This document shows, piece by piece, positions 47,072 through 56,464 of a stretch of DNA of 64,000 nt (position 1 is its first letter; every line of letters begins with the position of its first letter). Under the pieces are notes generated by a model. It did no database searches. It was not told the origin of the DNA and saw nothing but the letters and a program-made list of their open reading frames with translations. This stretch comes from Rossellomorea aquimaris (GTDB taxonomy: Bacteria > Bacillota > Bacilli > Bacillales > Bacillaceae_B). The DNA is taken from contig NZ_CP141595.1 of NCBI RefSeq assembly GCF_035590735.1, positions 2,761,001 through 2,825,000 on the forward strand. The letters run 5' to 3'. The position numbers and the translations under genes are program-made.

Positions 47072-47512
47072 TCATTTACTTCCATGAAATAAATTAATAT
47101 CCCATTCTTTTTTCATTTTTTCATACACATGATGCCTTTTTTTCCACGCTTCCTCTTTCCATAAATCCTTACTCCGATCGATGACCTCACACCTTAATGC
47201 ATGATATTCTTTTTCCTTTTTCTCCTTTTTCTCATATAAGATTCTTGTAGCACCGAAAAGCCCGACAAGAAGCATTGTGATAAATAGATGAAAAGAGCTG
47301 GATACAAATACAGAAAACATCGCTGCAAACGAATAAGAATATGGTCCAAGCACAAATTTCGTCACATAATAGAGAAAAAAGAAGGAAGCAAACATTGTTG
47401 CCCATAAGGTATATAAGTGTAACGCTTTGGCTTTATCAAATTTTTGTTTTTTGTCTATTAAATTATGTAGCATCTGTCCAGTGGCTTGATCTGTCCATTC
47501 TCCAAAATTCAT
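47072..47512 (-). CDS. ypbF: YpbF membrane protein (DUF2663)
   Basis: A 146-residue protein with two membrane helices (about residues 33-55 and 65-90) and a basic, Lys-rich C-terminal half (EKKEKKEKEYHAL). ATG 47512 follows AAGGAG; the in-frame GTG two codons earlier is less favoured. Length and topology fit B. subtilis YpbF. Function unknown. Confidence 0.8.
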   Translation of the reverse strand: MNFGEWTDQATGQMLHNLIDKKQKFDKAKALHLYTLWATMFASFFFLYYVTKFVLGPYSYSFAAMFSVFVSSSFHLFITMLLVGLFGATRILYEKKEKKEKEYHALRCEVIDRSKDLWKEEAWKKRHHVYEKMKKEWDINLFHGSK

Positions 47513-47633
47513 TCCCACCCTCTCCTTTCCTTCCCCTATAGTTTATGAACTTGTCCATAGAGTTAGAATAGTAGAATAAAAAAAGGACCTCTTTCAGATC
47601 CTTGACGCACTTCAGGAAGGCGGGTTAATCTAT

Positions 47634-48779
47634 CTACCCTGACATCTGATTCCGATTGCGAAAAAAACTAACTTCATGAAATTCGGTTATGAGTTGATCA
47701 AAGATGCAATCCCAGGATTGTTTTTCAGCCATTTGAAGAGCATTTCTTTTCATTTCATTTAGGAGATTTCCATTGATTATCTCTTCAATATGATGAATAA
47801 ACGAAGGATATTGATGAGCTTTCGCCATCCTTCCGGTTTGGTTATGCTCCACGATGTTCGTCACACCACCCTTATCAGCCACTACTGCTGGCAAACCGGA
47901 GGCAAATGCTTCTAATACTACATTCCCAAACGTTTCTGAAGCAGATGGGAATACGAAGAGATCAGAGGATGCATACACTTCCGCTAATTCGGTTCCTTTT
48001 ACATAACCCGTAAAGAGTACATCTTCTTGTTTGGTTTTTTCCATAAGCTCATGCCTCATCGGTCCATCTCCCACGATAACCCATTGAACTTGATCTTTTA
48101 ATGTTTGAGGAAGGTATTTTATCGTCTTTTCGAGTGTGTCCAAGTCCTTTTCAGGAGCTAAACGTCCCACATAAAGAAGAGTGTATTTCTTGTTTTCATT
48201 AAATTTCCTCCTTAGGTCAGGGCTGCGCTTTTCCGGAGAATAGGTTTGACAATCCACCCCCCGGCTCCATATGGATAAGTCGGTAAAACCCTGGTTTTCT
48301 AAGTGAAGTTTCGTTTCCATTGAGGGGACAAAAATCCGATCTGCCTGTGAATAAAACCATTTCATGTATTTCCATAATAATGGTGCCACCCACATCATTT
48401 TGTAATAGTTCAAATACAGGTCGAAATGGGTGTGATAAGAGGCAACCAAGGGGATATTCATTTTCTTTGCACCGCGGATCCCATAAAGTCCCATAGTAAG
48501 AGGTGTGGTTACATGAATCAGTGTAGGTGAAAAATCTTTCAACTGTTTTTCAATCGTTTTCGGGTTGGCAATAGCTGTTCTGCATTCAGGATAAAAGAAA
48601 AAAGGAAAACTTGTGAAGGAATGTACATTTGGATAGGATTCTTTTTTCTCTTGAATATCGGGAACAAAGACCTTATACTCAATTCCCCGTTTTTCATAGT
48701 GATTCGTCAATCTTTTTAACGTTCTTGCGACCCCGTTCACTTGAGGATAGTAAGTATCCGAAAACAATGCCACTCGCAT
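47634..48779 (-). CDS. GT4-family glycosyltransferase
   Basis: A 381-residue GT-B glycosyltransferase. N-terminal MRVALFSDTYYPQVNGVART and the C-terminal donor site SASETFGNVVLEAFASGLPAVV with the E-x7-E motif are clear. Similar enzymes glycosylate lipids or polyisoprenoid substrates at the membrane. ATG 48779 follows AAGGGGGAAG; 15 further codons upstream are not needed. It lies 49 bases after the PAP2 gene, suggesting linked lipid chemistry. Confidence 0.88.
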   Translation of the reverse strand: MRVALFSDTYYPQVNGVARTLKRLTNHYEKRGIEYKVFVPDIQEKKESYPNVHSFTSFPFFFYPECRTAIANPKTIEKQLKDFSPTLIHVTTPLTMGLYGIRGAKKMNIPLVASYHTHFDLYLNYYKMMWVAPLLWKYMKWFYSQADRIFVPSMETKLHLENQGFTDLSIWSRGVDCQTYSPEKRSPDLRRKFNENKKYTLLYVGRLAPEKDLDTLEKTIKYLPQTLKDQVQWVIVGDGPMRHELMEKTKQEDVLFTGYVKGTELAEVYASSDLFVFPSASETFGNVVLEAFASGLPAVVADKGGVTNIVEHNQTGRMAKAHQYPSFIHHIEEIINGNLLNEMKRNALQMAEKQSWDCIFDQLITEFHEVSFFRNRNQMSG

Positions 48780-48828
48780 GTACTCTTCCCCCTTAATGAT
48801 TAACTTACAATTCGTAAAATCCATACGA

Positions 48829-49356
48829 TTATCTGATAAACAAAAGGACCATTAAAGTCGTAGCAAATGCAAGAAATGCCCCTGCCAATACATCTGAAGG
48901 ATAATGGACTCCGAGAACCACCCTGGAATATCCCACTAACCAACTTATAGGAAATAGGATAAACAGCGTGGTTGGATACTGAATCATAAAAGGAATCGAT
49001 ATGGAAAAAATAGCGGTCGAATGACCAGATGGAAATGAATGATCTTTAAATTCATAGCCATGTATCCTTGCATCGGGTAATGATAGATAAGGTCGGATTC
49101 GTTTAACCAACCTCTTGGTGATCGACATAATAATATGACTGATACATAAAGTTATCATGGCGGCCATTACGGTCCTTTGCATCTGTGGATAATATTGACT
49201 CAAGAAGAACAGAATCAGGACGGAGGCTACAGTAAACCTCGCTCCTCCCAGATGAGTAACATAGCCGAAGAATGAACGATACAGCTGTTTGCTTCCATTG
49301 ATTCTGTAAAATAACAAGTCATCTACTTTTCGAAAGCGCGTAAGCATTCTGTCCAT
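48829..49356 (-). CDS. PAP2-family membrane phosphatase
   Basis: A 175-residue protein with five or six membrane spans and the three PAP2 motifs: K-x6-RP as KRLVKRIRP, PSGH as PSGHSTA, and SR-x5-H-x3-D as SRVVLGVHYPSD. The family removes phosphate from lipid phosphates such as undecaprenyl diphosphate, phosphatidic acid or phosphatidylglycerophosphate. Which substrate is unclear. Confidence 0.92.
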   Translation of the reverse strand: MDRMLTRFRKVDDLLFYRINGSKQLYRSFFGYVTHLGGARFTVASVLILFFLSQYYPQMQRTVMAAMITLCISHIIMSITKRLVKRIRPYLSLPDARIHGYEFKDHSFPSGHSTAIFSISIPFMIQYPTTLFILFPISWLVGYSRVVLGVHYPSDVLAGAFLAFATTLMVLLFIR

Positions 49357-49454
49357 GAAACCAACTCCTTCTCTTTTAGTGCTGTCACTTCCATTATATT
49401 TACGGTTTGTAATGCTTCTTATAAATGAATGTAAATTTTATCGCAAATTTTTGT

Positions 49455-49500
49455 AAAAAAAATAGCACCCGCCCCAAATCGCCTTGGGGGAGTGCCTTTT
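49455..49500 (-). terminator. Terminator after ypbE
   Basis: GGCACTCCCCCAAGGC opposite GGGGCGGGTGCT, T run of eight on the minus strand. It overlaps the ypbE stop codon. Confidence 0.8.
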
Positions 49501-50188
49501 ATTGATCTAATGGGATTTCCAGTACTTGCCCTGTCTGTATTTCATTATTTTGAATATGATTCCATTCCTTAATTCGTTCAACCCCTGATTGGGACTTGTA
49601 GTATTTCATAGCAATCCTGAAAAGGGTTTCCTGGGGTGCGACCGTGTGATACACGATCTTGTATGTTGGCTGTTCTTCCTTAGGTTCTTCTTTTACCTCT
49701 TCTTTCGGTTTTTCCTCTGCTGATTCTTCTTCAGCAGGTGGAGAAGCAGGTTCAGTGGATGCTGGTTGTTCCTTTCCAGACATTGAGGGAACATCTTCAT
49801 TCAAGGATTCCCCATCTTTGTCATTCACAGCTGCCTCTTCTTCTTTTGAATCAGCCTCTACAAAGCTCTCCTCATTCTCATTACCGGATTGGTCGTAGCG
49901 AACTTCTTCCACATCGTCCACATCTTCTGACAAGACCACCAGGGGACCATTCCTGCTATCGAAATACGAATAAATGCTAAAAACCGTCAAGGGCAAAAGA
50001 ATAAAAAATAAGAGCAGCATACTGATCAATGGATATTTCATTCTCCATTTGTTTTTCTTCTTTTTCTCTCTATGTAACTCACTTCTCGCTGGAAGAGGCT
50101 CTCTTTTTTTAAATGATGCTTCCTCTGGGACTCGTTCAATCTTTTGCTTTAATTTCGCTGCTTGATCTCGATATGGGTCTTTACTCAT
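49499..50188 (-). CDS. ypbE: LysM-domain membrane protein YpbE
   Basis: A 229-residue protein: basic cytoplasmic N-terminus, one membrane helix (about residues 52-70), a long acidic Glu/Ser/Pro linker, and a C-terminal LysM domain (KIVYHTVAPQETLFRIAMKYY shortened). LysM binds peptidoglycan, so the C-terminus should face the wall. Start ATG 50188 overlaps the ypbD stop by eight bases and follows AAGGGATG. Confidence 0.85.
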   Translation of the reverse strand: MSKDPYRDQAAKLKQKIERVPEEASFKKREPLPARSELHREKKKKNKWRMKYPLISMLLLFFILLPLTVFSIYSYFDSRNGPLVVLSEDVDDVEEVRYDQSGNENEESFVEADSKEEEAAVNDKDGESLNEDVPSMSGKEQPASTEPASPPAEEESAEEKPKEEVKEEPKEEQPTYKIVYHTVAPQETLFRIAMKYYKSQSGVERIKEWNHIQNNEIQTGQVLEIPLDQ

Positions 50189-50780
50189 GAGACATCCCTT
50201 CTTTACTTCCTTGTCTTCCTTTCTTACGCATATGTATACCCAGTAAGAAATCGATGACAAAGTGCATGATGATTGTTACCAATAAATTCTCTGTTTGTTC
50301 ATAAATGAAACCGATCCAAAAGCTAAGCAGTACAATATTGACAATTAAAAACCAGTGAGCCCAGTATCTAAAATGTATCAGTGCAAATATAATACTTGAA
50401 ATGATTATACCAAAGTGAAATTGCAACACGCCTCTAAATAATATTTCTTCACTGATGCTGATGAAAAATGCAAGCAGTGCAATTTCACCAATGCTTCTAT
50501 CCGTAAATATCCTTGCATTCACCCCGCCATCGTCATAGTATTTACTGGGTAAACGCTTCATTAATACGATGTCGATGATCACAATCATCACACCGCTTGT
50601 TAATCCAATTGTCAAAATGGTCGGGGAAATGTAAAACTGTTTCCAAAAACCGGACCATGTGTCAAATAAAAATATACCTAATCCTAAGGCAATCGTTAAT
50701 AGTAAGAATTGAGTGAAGTACAAATGAAATGTTAACTGGTTCTTAGAAAGCTGTTCTATGACTTCCCCTTGTTTCTGCAT
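50181..50780 (-). CDS. ypbD: CPBP-family intramembrane protease YpbD
   Basis: A 199-residue membrane protein with the CAAX-protease/bacteriocin-processing motifs: EE-x3-R as ISEEILFRGVLQF, FALIHFRY and HFVIDFLLG (conserved His). The metal-dependent Glu and His set is intact. Start ATG 50780 has only a weak ribosome site; translation may be coupled to recQ, ending ten bases before. Confidence 0.85.
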   Translation of the reverse strand: MQKQGEVIEQLSKNQLTFHLYFTQFLLLTIALGLGIFLFDTWSGFWKQFYISPTILTIGLTSGVMIVIIDIVLMKRLPSKYYDDGGVNARIFTDRSIGEIALLAFFISISEEILFRGVLQFHFGIIISSIIFALIHFRYWAHWFLIVNIVLLSFWIGFIYEQTENLLVTIIMHFVIDFLLGIHMRKKGRQGSKEGMSHE

Positions 50781-50789
50781 GAATACCAC

Positions 50790-52256
50790 TTATCCTAATA
50801 ATAATTTTTCCAACCTTTTTTCCCATCTTGTTTCAATCGGGTTTTGAGTGTCAGTTGGCCGACACTTGAAATCCTTAAGGGAATAACCGCATTGATCGCA
50901 ACAGAAGTTGTTCTCCTGTTCTAACACTTCATCAAAATAGTGAAGGAGCTTCTCTCTCCTACAGGAATCAACCTGTAACCACTCGATCATGGAGAGCAGT
51001 TTGTCCTTCTTGTATTGTAAACGATTGTTGCGAATTTGTTTCATCTTTTCTATTAATCTATCATGACTAAGTGTCCGTCCTCGAGTCAGCTCATCTGAAT
51101 AATACGTAAGAAATCGATATTGAATCTCCGACAGTTGCAACAGATCGATTATCTCATTCGCCTGGCCCTGTCTGGCTTCCTTTACATACCTTTGTATTTG
51201 TAAATCTTCAGGCAATTCACTTTGAATAAGCTGCAGTGGGATCGAAAGGTCTTGTTCAGAGTATAACACGACAGACACACTGCTTTCCCCATCTCGTCCC
51301 GCTCTTCCGATTTCTTGTGAGAATGCTTCTATGTTTGAAGAGAAATGAAAATGAATGACAAATCGAATATTTTCCTTGTTTACACCCATACCAAAAGCAG
51401 AAGTGGCACATATGATTCTTAGCTTATTGGATAGAAATTGTTGTTGAATGAGTATCCTATCCTCTTGTTCCATTCCCCCATGATAGTGAGCAACACCTGA
51501 TACACCATTTTCCCCAAGCCATAAAGAAACGTCTTCTGCCATACGCTTACTTGAGAAATAGATAATGCCCGGTCCGCCCCAGGTTGTCACATATTCTAAA
51601 AGCTTATCCAGTTTATCGCTATGATTCGTGACTTTCTCAACGAATAGACCAATATTTTCACGATTAATTGAATAGACTTTTTCCACAGCACCTTCCATTT
51701 GGAGCACTCGTTTAATGTCTTTTCTCACTTCACCTGTGGCAGTCGCCGTTAATGCCAAGGTCGTCGGATTGCCAATCTTCTCTTTCATCTCCCCCAATTT
51801 TAAGTAATCAGGTCTGAAGTCAGGACCCCACTGAGATATACAATGTGCTTCATCAATGACAAATAAAGAAATGTGTAAAGTTTGTAGTAAGGGAATAATA
51901 ACCGGACTCATTAACATTTCCGGGGATATGAATATAAATTTATAAACGTGTAATTGCTCAAGGGCCGATCTTCTTTCCATATAAGGTAAAAACGAATTCA
52001 GTGCAATCACCCGTTTTTCACCCATAACTTTCATTTGCTCCACTTGATCCTGCATTAAAGAGAGAAGGGGAGAAACGATTAATACTTGCCCTTTCTTTAG
52101 ATACCCGGGTAATTGATAGCACAGCGACTTACCGGTTCCTGTAGGGAGCATCGCCACCGTATCCCGTTGATTTAGAACAGATAGAATGATTTCCTCCTGA
52201 CCTTCTCTGAAGGAAGAATAGCCAAATCTCTCTTTAAGTTCTTTTTGCAAATTCAC
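50790..52256 (-). CDS. recQ: RecQ-type ATP-dependent DNA helicase (short form, RecS-like)
   Basis: A 488-residue helicase. Walker A is [17 protein letters not shown] box [20 protein letters not shown], motif [11 protein letters not shown], and motif [14 protein letters not shown]-terminal zinc-binding group ([13 protein letters not shown]) follows, but an HRDC domain is missing, as in the B. subtilis RecS short helicase. GTG 52256 follows AGGTGAG; overlap with ypbB is 23 bases. Acts in recombination and fork repair. Confidence 0.92.
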   Translation of the reverse strand: MNLQKELKERFGYSSFREGQEEIILSVLNQRDTVAMLPTGTGKSLCYQLPGYLKKGQVLIVSPLLSLMQDQVEQMKVMGEKRVIALNSFLPYMERRSALEQLHVYKFIFISPEMLMSPVIIPLLQTLHISLFVIDEAHCISQWGPDFRPDYLKLGEMKEKIGNPTTLALTATATGEVRKDIKRVLQMEGAVEKVYSINRENIGLFVEKVTNHSDKLDKLLEYVTTWGGPGIIYFSSKRMAEDVSLWLGENGVSGVAHYHGGMEQEDRILIQQQFLSNKLRIICATSAFGMGVNKENIRFVIHFHFSSNIEAFSQEIGRAGRDGESSVSVVLYSEQDLSIPLQLIQSELPEDLQIQRYVKEARQGQANEIIDLLQLSEIQYRFLTYYSDELTRGRTLSHDRLIEKMKQIRNNRLQYKKDKLLSMIEWLQVDSCRREKLLHYFDEVLEQENNFCCDQCGYSLKDFKCRPTDTQNPIETRWEKRLEKLLLG

Positions 52257-53304
52257 GGTTCTCACCTGCCTTCGCAATCGCTACTCTAATTTGAAAATAA
52301 GTTAAATGAGGAATCTTCTCTTTTATCGGCTTTAGCCTTTTAGTTTGAGCGTCGTTCATAACTAAAAGCACATTCTCATATTCCTCTTGAGAAATGAACG
52401 GATCTATTGCAAACTCTTCCTGAGTTAAGATTAGTTCAATCACATGGTCTTCAATAGTATTTATTTTTAAATCACGTATACGCGCGATTTCTTCGATTGA
52501 ATGACCCCTTTGATACAACTCATATGTTTTGCTTGTTGAAATGGTCAGATTTTGAAGCTGATCCCTTTTTAAGCTGATTGAATATAATAAGGGATAAGTC
52601 GAAGGATCTCTTTCTAATTCAGATAATATGCTATGAATTAAATCAAGAAACTGAAAGCGGAATTCTTCTTCATGCATATTCAATTTTTCAGCAACTTGCA
52701 ATTCTGTCCATCCATAATCCTTGAAGCCCGTTAAGCGGAATACGAGAACGTCTGGATTTAAGGATTGTGTTAGACTGGTCAACAGGGTATACAGCTCCTT
52801 ATACAAATCGGAAGACATTTTTTCAATATTAGGGTTCGCCCGTAAACAGCTCTTTACCCAATCTTGTATGCTCTTGTTACGTTGTACAGGAAAATAGAGC
52901 GTTTCCTGCTGTTTCCCGTTCGATAGAACCTGAACAAGGAGGCTTAATCTTTTCCAAAACAGAAACGTTTGATCACCGTAGACAAGGCCATTCATATTTG
53001 ATGGAAAGGAGTCACCTTGAAAATCTTTTTTTACAGATTCAGTACCAGCAGTTGTCACAATCGCTTTCCCACTATCATCGACAATGACATACCCCAATTT
53101 CTCTAATTCCTTTACCTTCTGGTTAAAGTACGCTCGTTTAAGCTTAGGTAAAGAAAGGAAAAATGGCTGCAAATAAAAGAGGTGAGCATCCTGAATCGAC
53201 TGGGAAGACTTTTTTCCTTTTAAGATATGAAAAACAGAGTAAATCGATCGCTCTCCATTTATTTGTATGAAGCAATATAAAATCACATAATTAAGATAGG
53301 TCAA
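52234..53304 (-). CDS. ypbB: YpbB, helix-turn-helix protein partnered with RecQ
   Basis: A 356-residue protein of the YpbB family. The N-terminus has [24 protein letters not shown] (shortened), and the C-terminal part contains [20 protein letters not shown], a helix-turn-helix. TTG 53304 is the start because AAGGAG lies seven bases before it and the protein then matches B. subtilis YpbB in length; further upstream codons are spurious. Coupled to recQ by a 23-base overlap, which suggests a functional link to the helicase. Confidence 0.87.
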   Translation of the reverse strand: MTYLNYVILYCFIQINGERSIYSVFHILKGKKSSQSIQDAHLFYLQPFFLSLPKLKRAYFNQKVKELEKLGYVIVDDSGKAIVTTAGTESVKKDFQGDSFPSNMNGLVYGDQTFLFWKRLSLLVQVLSNGKQQETLYFPVQRNKSIQDWVKSCLRANPNIEKMSSDLYKELYTLLTSLTQSLNPDVLVFRLTGFKDYGWTELQVAEKLNMHEEEFRFQFLDLIHSILSELERDPSTYPLLYSISLKRDQLQNLTISTSKTYELYQRGHSIEEIARIRDLKINTIEDHVIELILTQEEFAIDPFISQEEYENVLLVMNDAQTKRLKPIKEKIPHLTYFQIRVAIAKAGENREFAKRT

Positions 53305-53455
53305 TTCTCTACTCCTTAACATGTAGGTTATTGTCAAATATTGTACCATGAATTTGTTGTTTAACCATGTTTTGTTTTTCATATATAGGATAAAAATAAA
53401 AAGAAACCACCTAACTATTGAAAAGTTATACAATCCTCTATAAAATAAACATTAA

Positions 53456-53776
<321 letters not shown>

Positions 53777-53784
53777 TAGTTCCG

Positions 53785-53820
53785 AAGCTAAGGGAGAATT
53801 TCCCCTTAGCTTTTTCTTTT
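53785..53820 (+). terminator. Terminator after fer
   Basis: AAGCTAAGGG pairs with CCCCTTAGCTT around an eight-base loop, followed by TTTCTTTTT on the plus strand. Confidence 0.88.
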
Positions 53821-53837
53821 TGTGCTGATGACATTAG

Positions 53838-53867
53838 AAAACCCCTCAAATGTAATTGAGGGGTTTA
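53838..53867. terminator. Terminator between fer and ribU
   Basis: AAACCCCTCAA pairs with TTGAGGGGTTT; on the minus strand it ends in TTTTCT. It serves ribU and can stop plus-strand transcription too. Confidence 0.8.
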
Positions 53868-53882
53868 TGATTTATATTTGCA

Positions 53883-54452
53883 CTATGCCGCTTTCTTTAG
53901 GGCTGTCTGTCTTGCCAACCAGCCTTGAAGACGAACAAATAGTAAGATAAAGACTGATGTTACAAGGATTCCTTTTAAAATGTTGAAAGGAACAATTCCT
54001 GTAATGATAATCTCAGCAGGAAGCTCAAAATTCATGAAGTATTTATATGCGGGAAGGAACACAAAATAATTAAGAATTCCCATACTGATACTCATGACCA
54101 CAGTTCCTGTGATAAGTCCGATCAACAAACCTTTTTTAGATTGAAAACGTGAATAAATATAATATGTCGGTAGAATCAAAAGCACTCCCGCCATAAAGTT
54201 TGCAACATGACCAATCGGAACGCCGGTATCGCTTCCTGTCATGATGTAATCAATCACGTTCTTGAATAATTCAACTAATATTCCTGCAAGAGGACCTAAA
54301 GTGACTGTCGCAATCAATGCAGGCACATCACTGAAATCTACCATTAAAAACTTTGGAAATGGTGGAATCGGGAAGTTAAAAAGCATTAACACATAGGATA
54401 TGGCACTTAACATACCAACCGTTACAAACGTGCGTGTATTCATTTTTCTCAT
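53883..54452 (-). CDS. ribU: Riboflavin ECF transporter S component
   Basis: A 189-residue membrane protein with about six spans and the RibU pattern: NFPIPPFPKFLMVDFSDVPALIAT and GPLAGILVELFKNVIDYI (both shortened). It captures riboflavin and works with the shared ECF energy module (not in window). AAGGAG precedes the ATG by eight bases. Controlled by the FMN riboswitch upstream (called ypaA in B. subtilis). Confidence 0.95.
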   Translation of the reverse strand: MRKMNTRTFVTVGMLSAISYVLMLFNFPIPPFPKFLMVDFSDVPALIATVTLGPLAGILVELFKNVIDYIMTGSDTGVPIGHVANFMAGVLLILPTYYIYSRFQSKKGLLIGLITGTVVMSISMGILNYFVFLPAYKYFMNFELPAEIIITGIVPFNILKGILVTSVFILLFVRLQGWLARQTALKKAA

Positions 54453-54514
54453 AAACCTCTCTCCTTTAGGAGATTCATCTCATATCGAAGATAGCTCAAG
54501 CCAAAGGTAGCATT

Positions 54515-54544
54515 AAAAAACCCCTAGATACGTATATCTAGGAG
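54515..54544 (-). terminator. Riboswitch-controlled terminator for ribU
   Basis: CCTAGATA-TACG-TATCTAGG hairpin followed by GGTTTTTT on the minus strand, between the FMN aptamer and ribU. It is the probable expression platform: FMN bound, transcription stops. Confidence 0.85.
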
Positions 54545-54609
54545 AACGATAAGGCATACCCTAATAAACGTTCAGCTTCCCTTTTTCTAAACGTTCTGGC
54601 ATAAACCTT

Positions 54610-54740
54610 CATCTTCTCCCATCCAGACTATACTGTCGGCTTTGGAATCGCACCAAATCCTGCCGGTGAAGGCTCGCGGGCTTAGAGACAAATGTCTCAT
54701 CACCGCCGGTAGGGAATTTCACCCTGCCCCGAAGACGAAT
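54610..54740 (-). promoter_or_regulatory. FMN riboswitch (RFN element)
   Basis: On the minus strand the order is CTTCGGGGCAGGGTGAAATTC, CCTACCGGCGGT, a variable hairpin (GAGACA/TGTCTC), GCCCGCGAGCC, CCGGCAGGATTTGGTG, GATTCCAAAGCCGACAG and TATAGTCTGGATGGGAGAAG (each shortened). These are the invariant RFN blocks in order, with the closing stem GTCTTC/GAAGA-type. Upstream of ribU. Confidence 0.97.
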
Positions 54741-54854
54741 CTTTATTTTTTTATACATTTTCATTATACATAATGACAGGGGTTATGTGAAGGAAAACAG
54801 TTCGAATTCGAAATATATTTGTTTACTAATGGAATATTCAGGTTTACGATTCCA

Positions 54855-55769
54855 TTATTGTATGTTTAATACTTGTTGAGGATATATTGGTGTCTTAAGG
54901 TCCAGGTCATTCCAAGCTACCAAGTCATTCACATCGACTCCTTGTGCGACTGAAATGGAGTATAAGGTGTCCCCTTGTTTCACTACATACCCACTTCCAG
55001 CTGACAGAGGGATGGCTAACGATTGATTAATTACCAAATTATTGGTTTCATTTAACCCATTGGCACTCTTAATATCCTCTACGGATATATTGTATTGCTG
55101 AGAAATCCCCCAGAGGGTTTCTCCCTTATGTACGACATGATTTACCATGTTTTCATTATTATGAACTTTTTTCGTACTTACATCATGAGTGATATCAGCT
55201 GTTCCAGAAACACCCACTGCCTGATAGGGATCCCGCTCCTGAGCAAACACAAGCTGCCCGACCTCACCTTGTCCAAATACCATATAGGGATCGATTGCAT
55301 TTTCCTTATCAATCGTCCATTCACCCCTGTGCACCTCAAAATGCAGGTGAGCTCCTGTGGATCTGCCGGTATTTCCTAAATTTCCAAGCTGTTGACCTTG
55401 ATCCACTTCTTGATTTTCTTCAACAAGCCGGTTCTTAAGATGAGCATAAACGGTTTCATACCCATTTTCATGCCTAATGAATACCACATGTCCGTAGCTT
55501 GGAGATAGATATGATCTAATCACCTTACCTTTGGCAACAGAATAAACAGGAGAGCCTATGTCTCCTCCTATGTCCATTCCTTTATGAGTACCAGACCTTG
55601 TCCCATATGAATCCGTTATCATCCCTTCAACAGGAAATGTCCAGGATACCGTTTCCTCCACGATCTTATTCGTCTCTGCTTTCGCTATCTTTCCTGTAAA
55701 GAACATAATGCTCACACACAATGCTAACAGGAATACAATTAAGAGCCTTCTTACATAATCCAAAATCAT
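54855..55769 (-). CDS. Secreted M23 endopeptidase with two LysM domains
   Basis: A 304-residue secreted enzyme: signal peptide (residues 1-31), M23 metallopeptidase domain with the zinc motifs H-x3-D (THKGMDIGG) and HLHFEVH, then two LysM domains (HVVHKGETLWGISQQYN near residue 212 and YVVKQGDTLYSISVAQG near 263). It should cut peptidoglycan cross-bridges and bind glycan. B. subtilis relatives act in spore or wall hydrolysis; timing is not known. Confidence 0.92.
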   Translation of the reverse strand: MILDYVRRLLIVFLLALCVSIMFFTGKIAKAETNKIVEETVSWTFPVEGMITDSYGTRSGTHKGMDIGGDIGSPVYSVAKGKVIRSYLSPSYGHVVFIRHENGYETVYAHLKNRLVEENQEVDQGQQLGNLGNTGRSTGAHLHFEVHRGEWTIDKENAIDPYMVFGQGEVGQLVFAQERDPYQAVGVSGTADITHDVSTKKVHNNENMVNHVVHKGETLWGISQQYNISVEDIKSANGLNETNNLVINQSLAIPLSAGSGYVVKQGDTLYSISVAQGVDVNDLVAWNDLDLKTPIYPQQVLNIQ

Positions 55770-55974
55770 GCTTGTCCTCCTTACCCATTTAACGCAATAC
55801 CTAATTTCTTCCCTACTGACGTCCGCTACCTTTTCATCTATTAACCCATTCTTACCTTCTCACCATCATTTCATGCACTCCCCACTATATGTAGACCCTC
55901 CATTCAATATTCACAAGTGAATGAGATAATTTTCCTTTGAGTAGTTTGTCTAAGTCTGAGATAAATATACCCCC

Positions 55975-56400
55975 AAAAGCGGAGGCGGCTCGTTCAGCCC
56001 CGACAAGCATAAGATGAATTGCCCGGGAAGGCGTCCTTTGCCTTCTTGGCCAATTTAGCTTAAGACCTCGAGGGGCTAGCCGCCGGAGCTGGATGACACC
56101 CAAAAGCGGAGGCGGCTTGACCAGAGGCGACAAGCATAAGGCGAACAGGCCGGAAAGGCGTTCTTTGCCTTTTTGGCCTGTTTGACTTATGACCTCGAGC
56201 CTCTAGCCGCCGAAGCTGGACGACACCCAAAAGCGGAGGCGGCTTGACCAGAGGCGACAAGCATAAGGCGAACAGGCCGGAAAGGCGTTCTTTGCCTTTT
56301 TGGCCTGTTTGACTTATGACCTCGAGCCTCTAGCCGCCAAAGCTGGATGACAACAAAAGCGGAGGCGGCTCGTTCAGCCCCGACAAGCATAAGATGAACA
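55975..56400 (+). repeat. Structured intergenic repeat, locus C: three full units plus a half-unit
   Basis: Units begin at 55975, 56102 and 56229 (period 127), each with AAAAGCGGAGGCGG; a half-unit runs 56355-56400. Units 2 and 3 are nearly identical; unit 1 differs in paired arms. Pairs: AGCCCC/GGGGCT and GAAGGC/GCCTTC in unit 1; AGAGGC/GCCTCT, AACAGGCC/GGCCTGTT and AAAGGC/GCCTTT in units 2-3. Lies between rsiX and the M23 gene. Minus-strand frames through it code for repeated basic peptides and are not genes. Confidence 0.9.
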
Positions 56401-56412
56401 TACCCTAAACAC

Positions 56413-56456
56413 AAAAAAAGACCGGAAACGGATTGCTTTCCCGCTTCCAGTCTTTC
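56413..56456 (-). terminator. Terminator after rsiX
   Basis: AAAGACTGGAAGCGG pairs (with mismatches) with CCGTTTCCGGTCTTT, followed by seven T on the minus strand. Confidence 0.8.
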
Positions 56457-56464
56457 TGCGATAT

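Noticed and set aside
55975..56400. CRISPR array
   Set aside because: Period is regular (127) but there are no unique spacers: the whole unit repeats, and arms covary; no cas genes.
55885..56414. Three overlapping minus-strand reading frames that encode similar Arg/Pro-rich peptides
   Set aside because: They run through the repeat units and repeat because the DNA does; no ribosome sites and no family.
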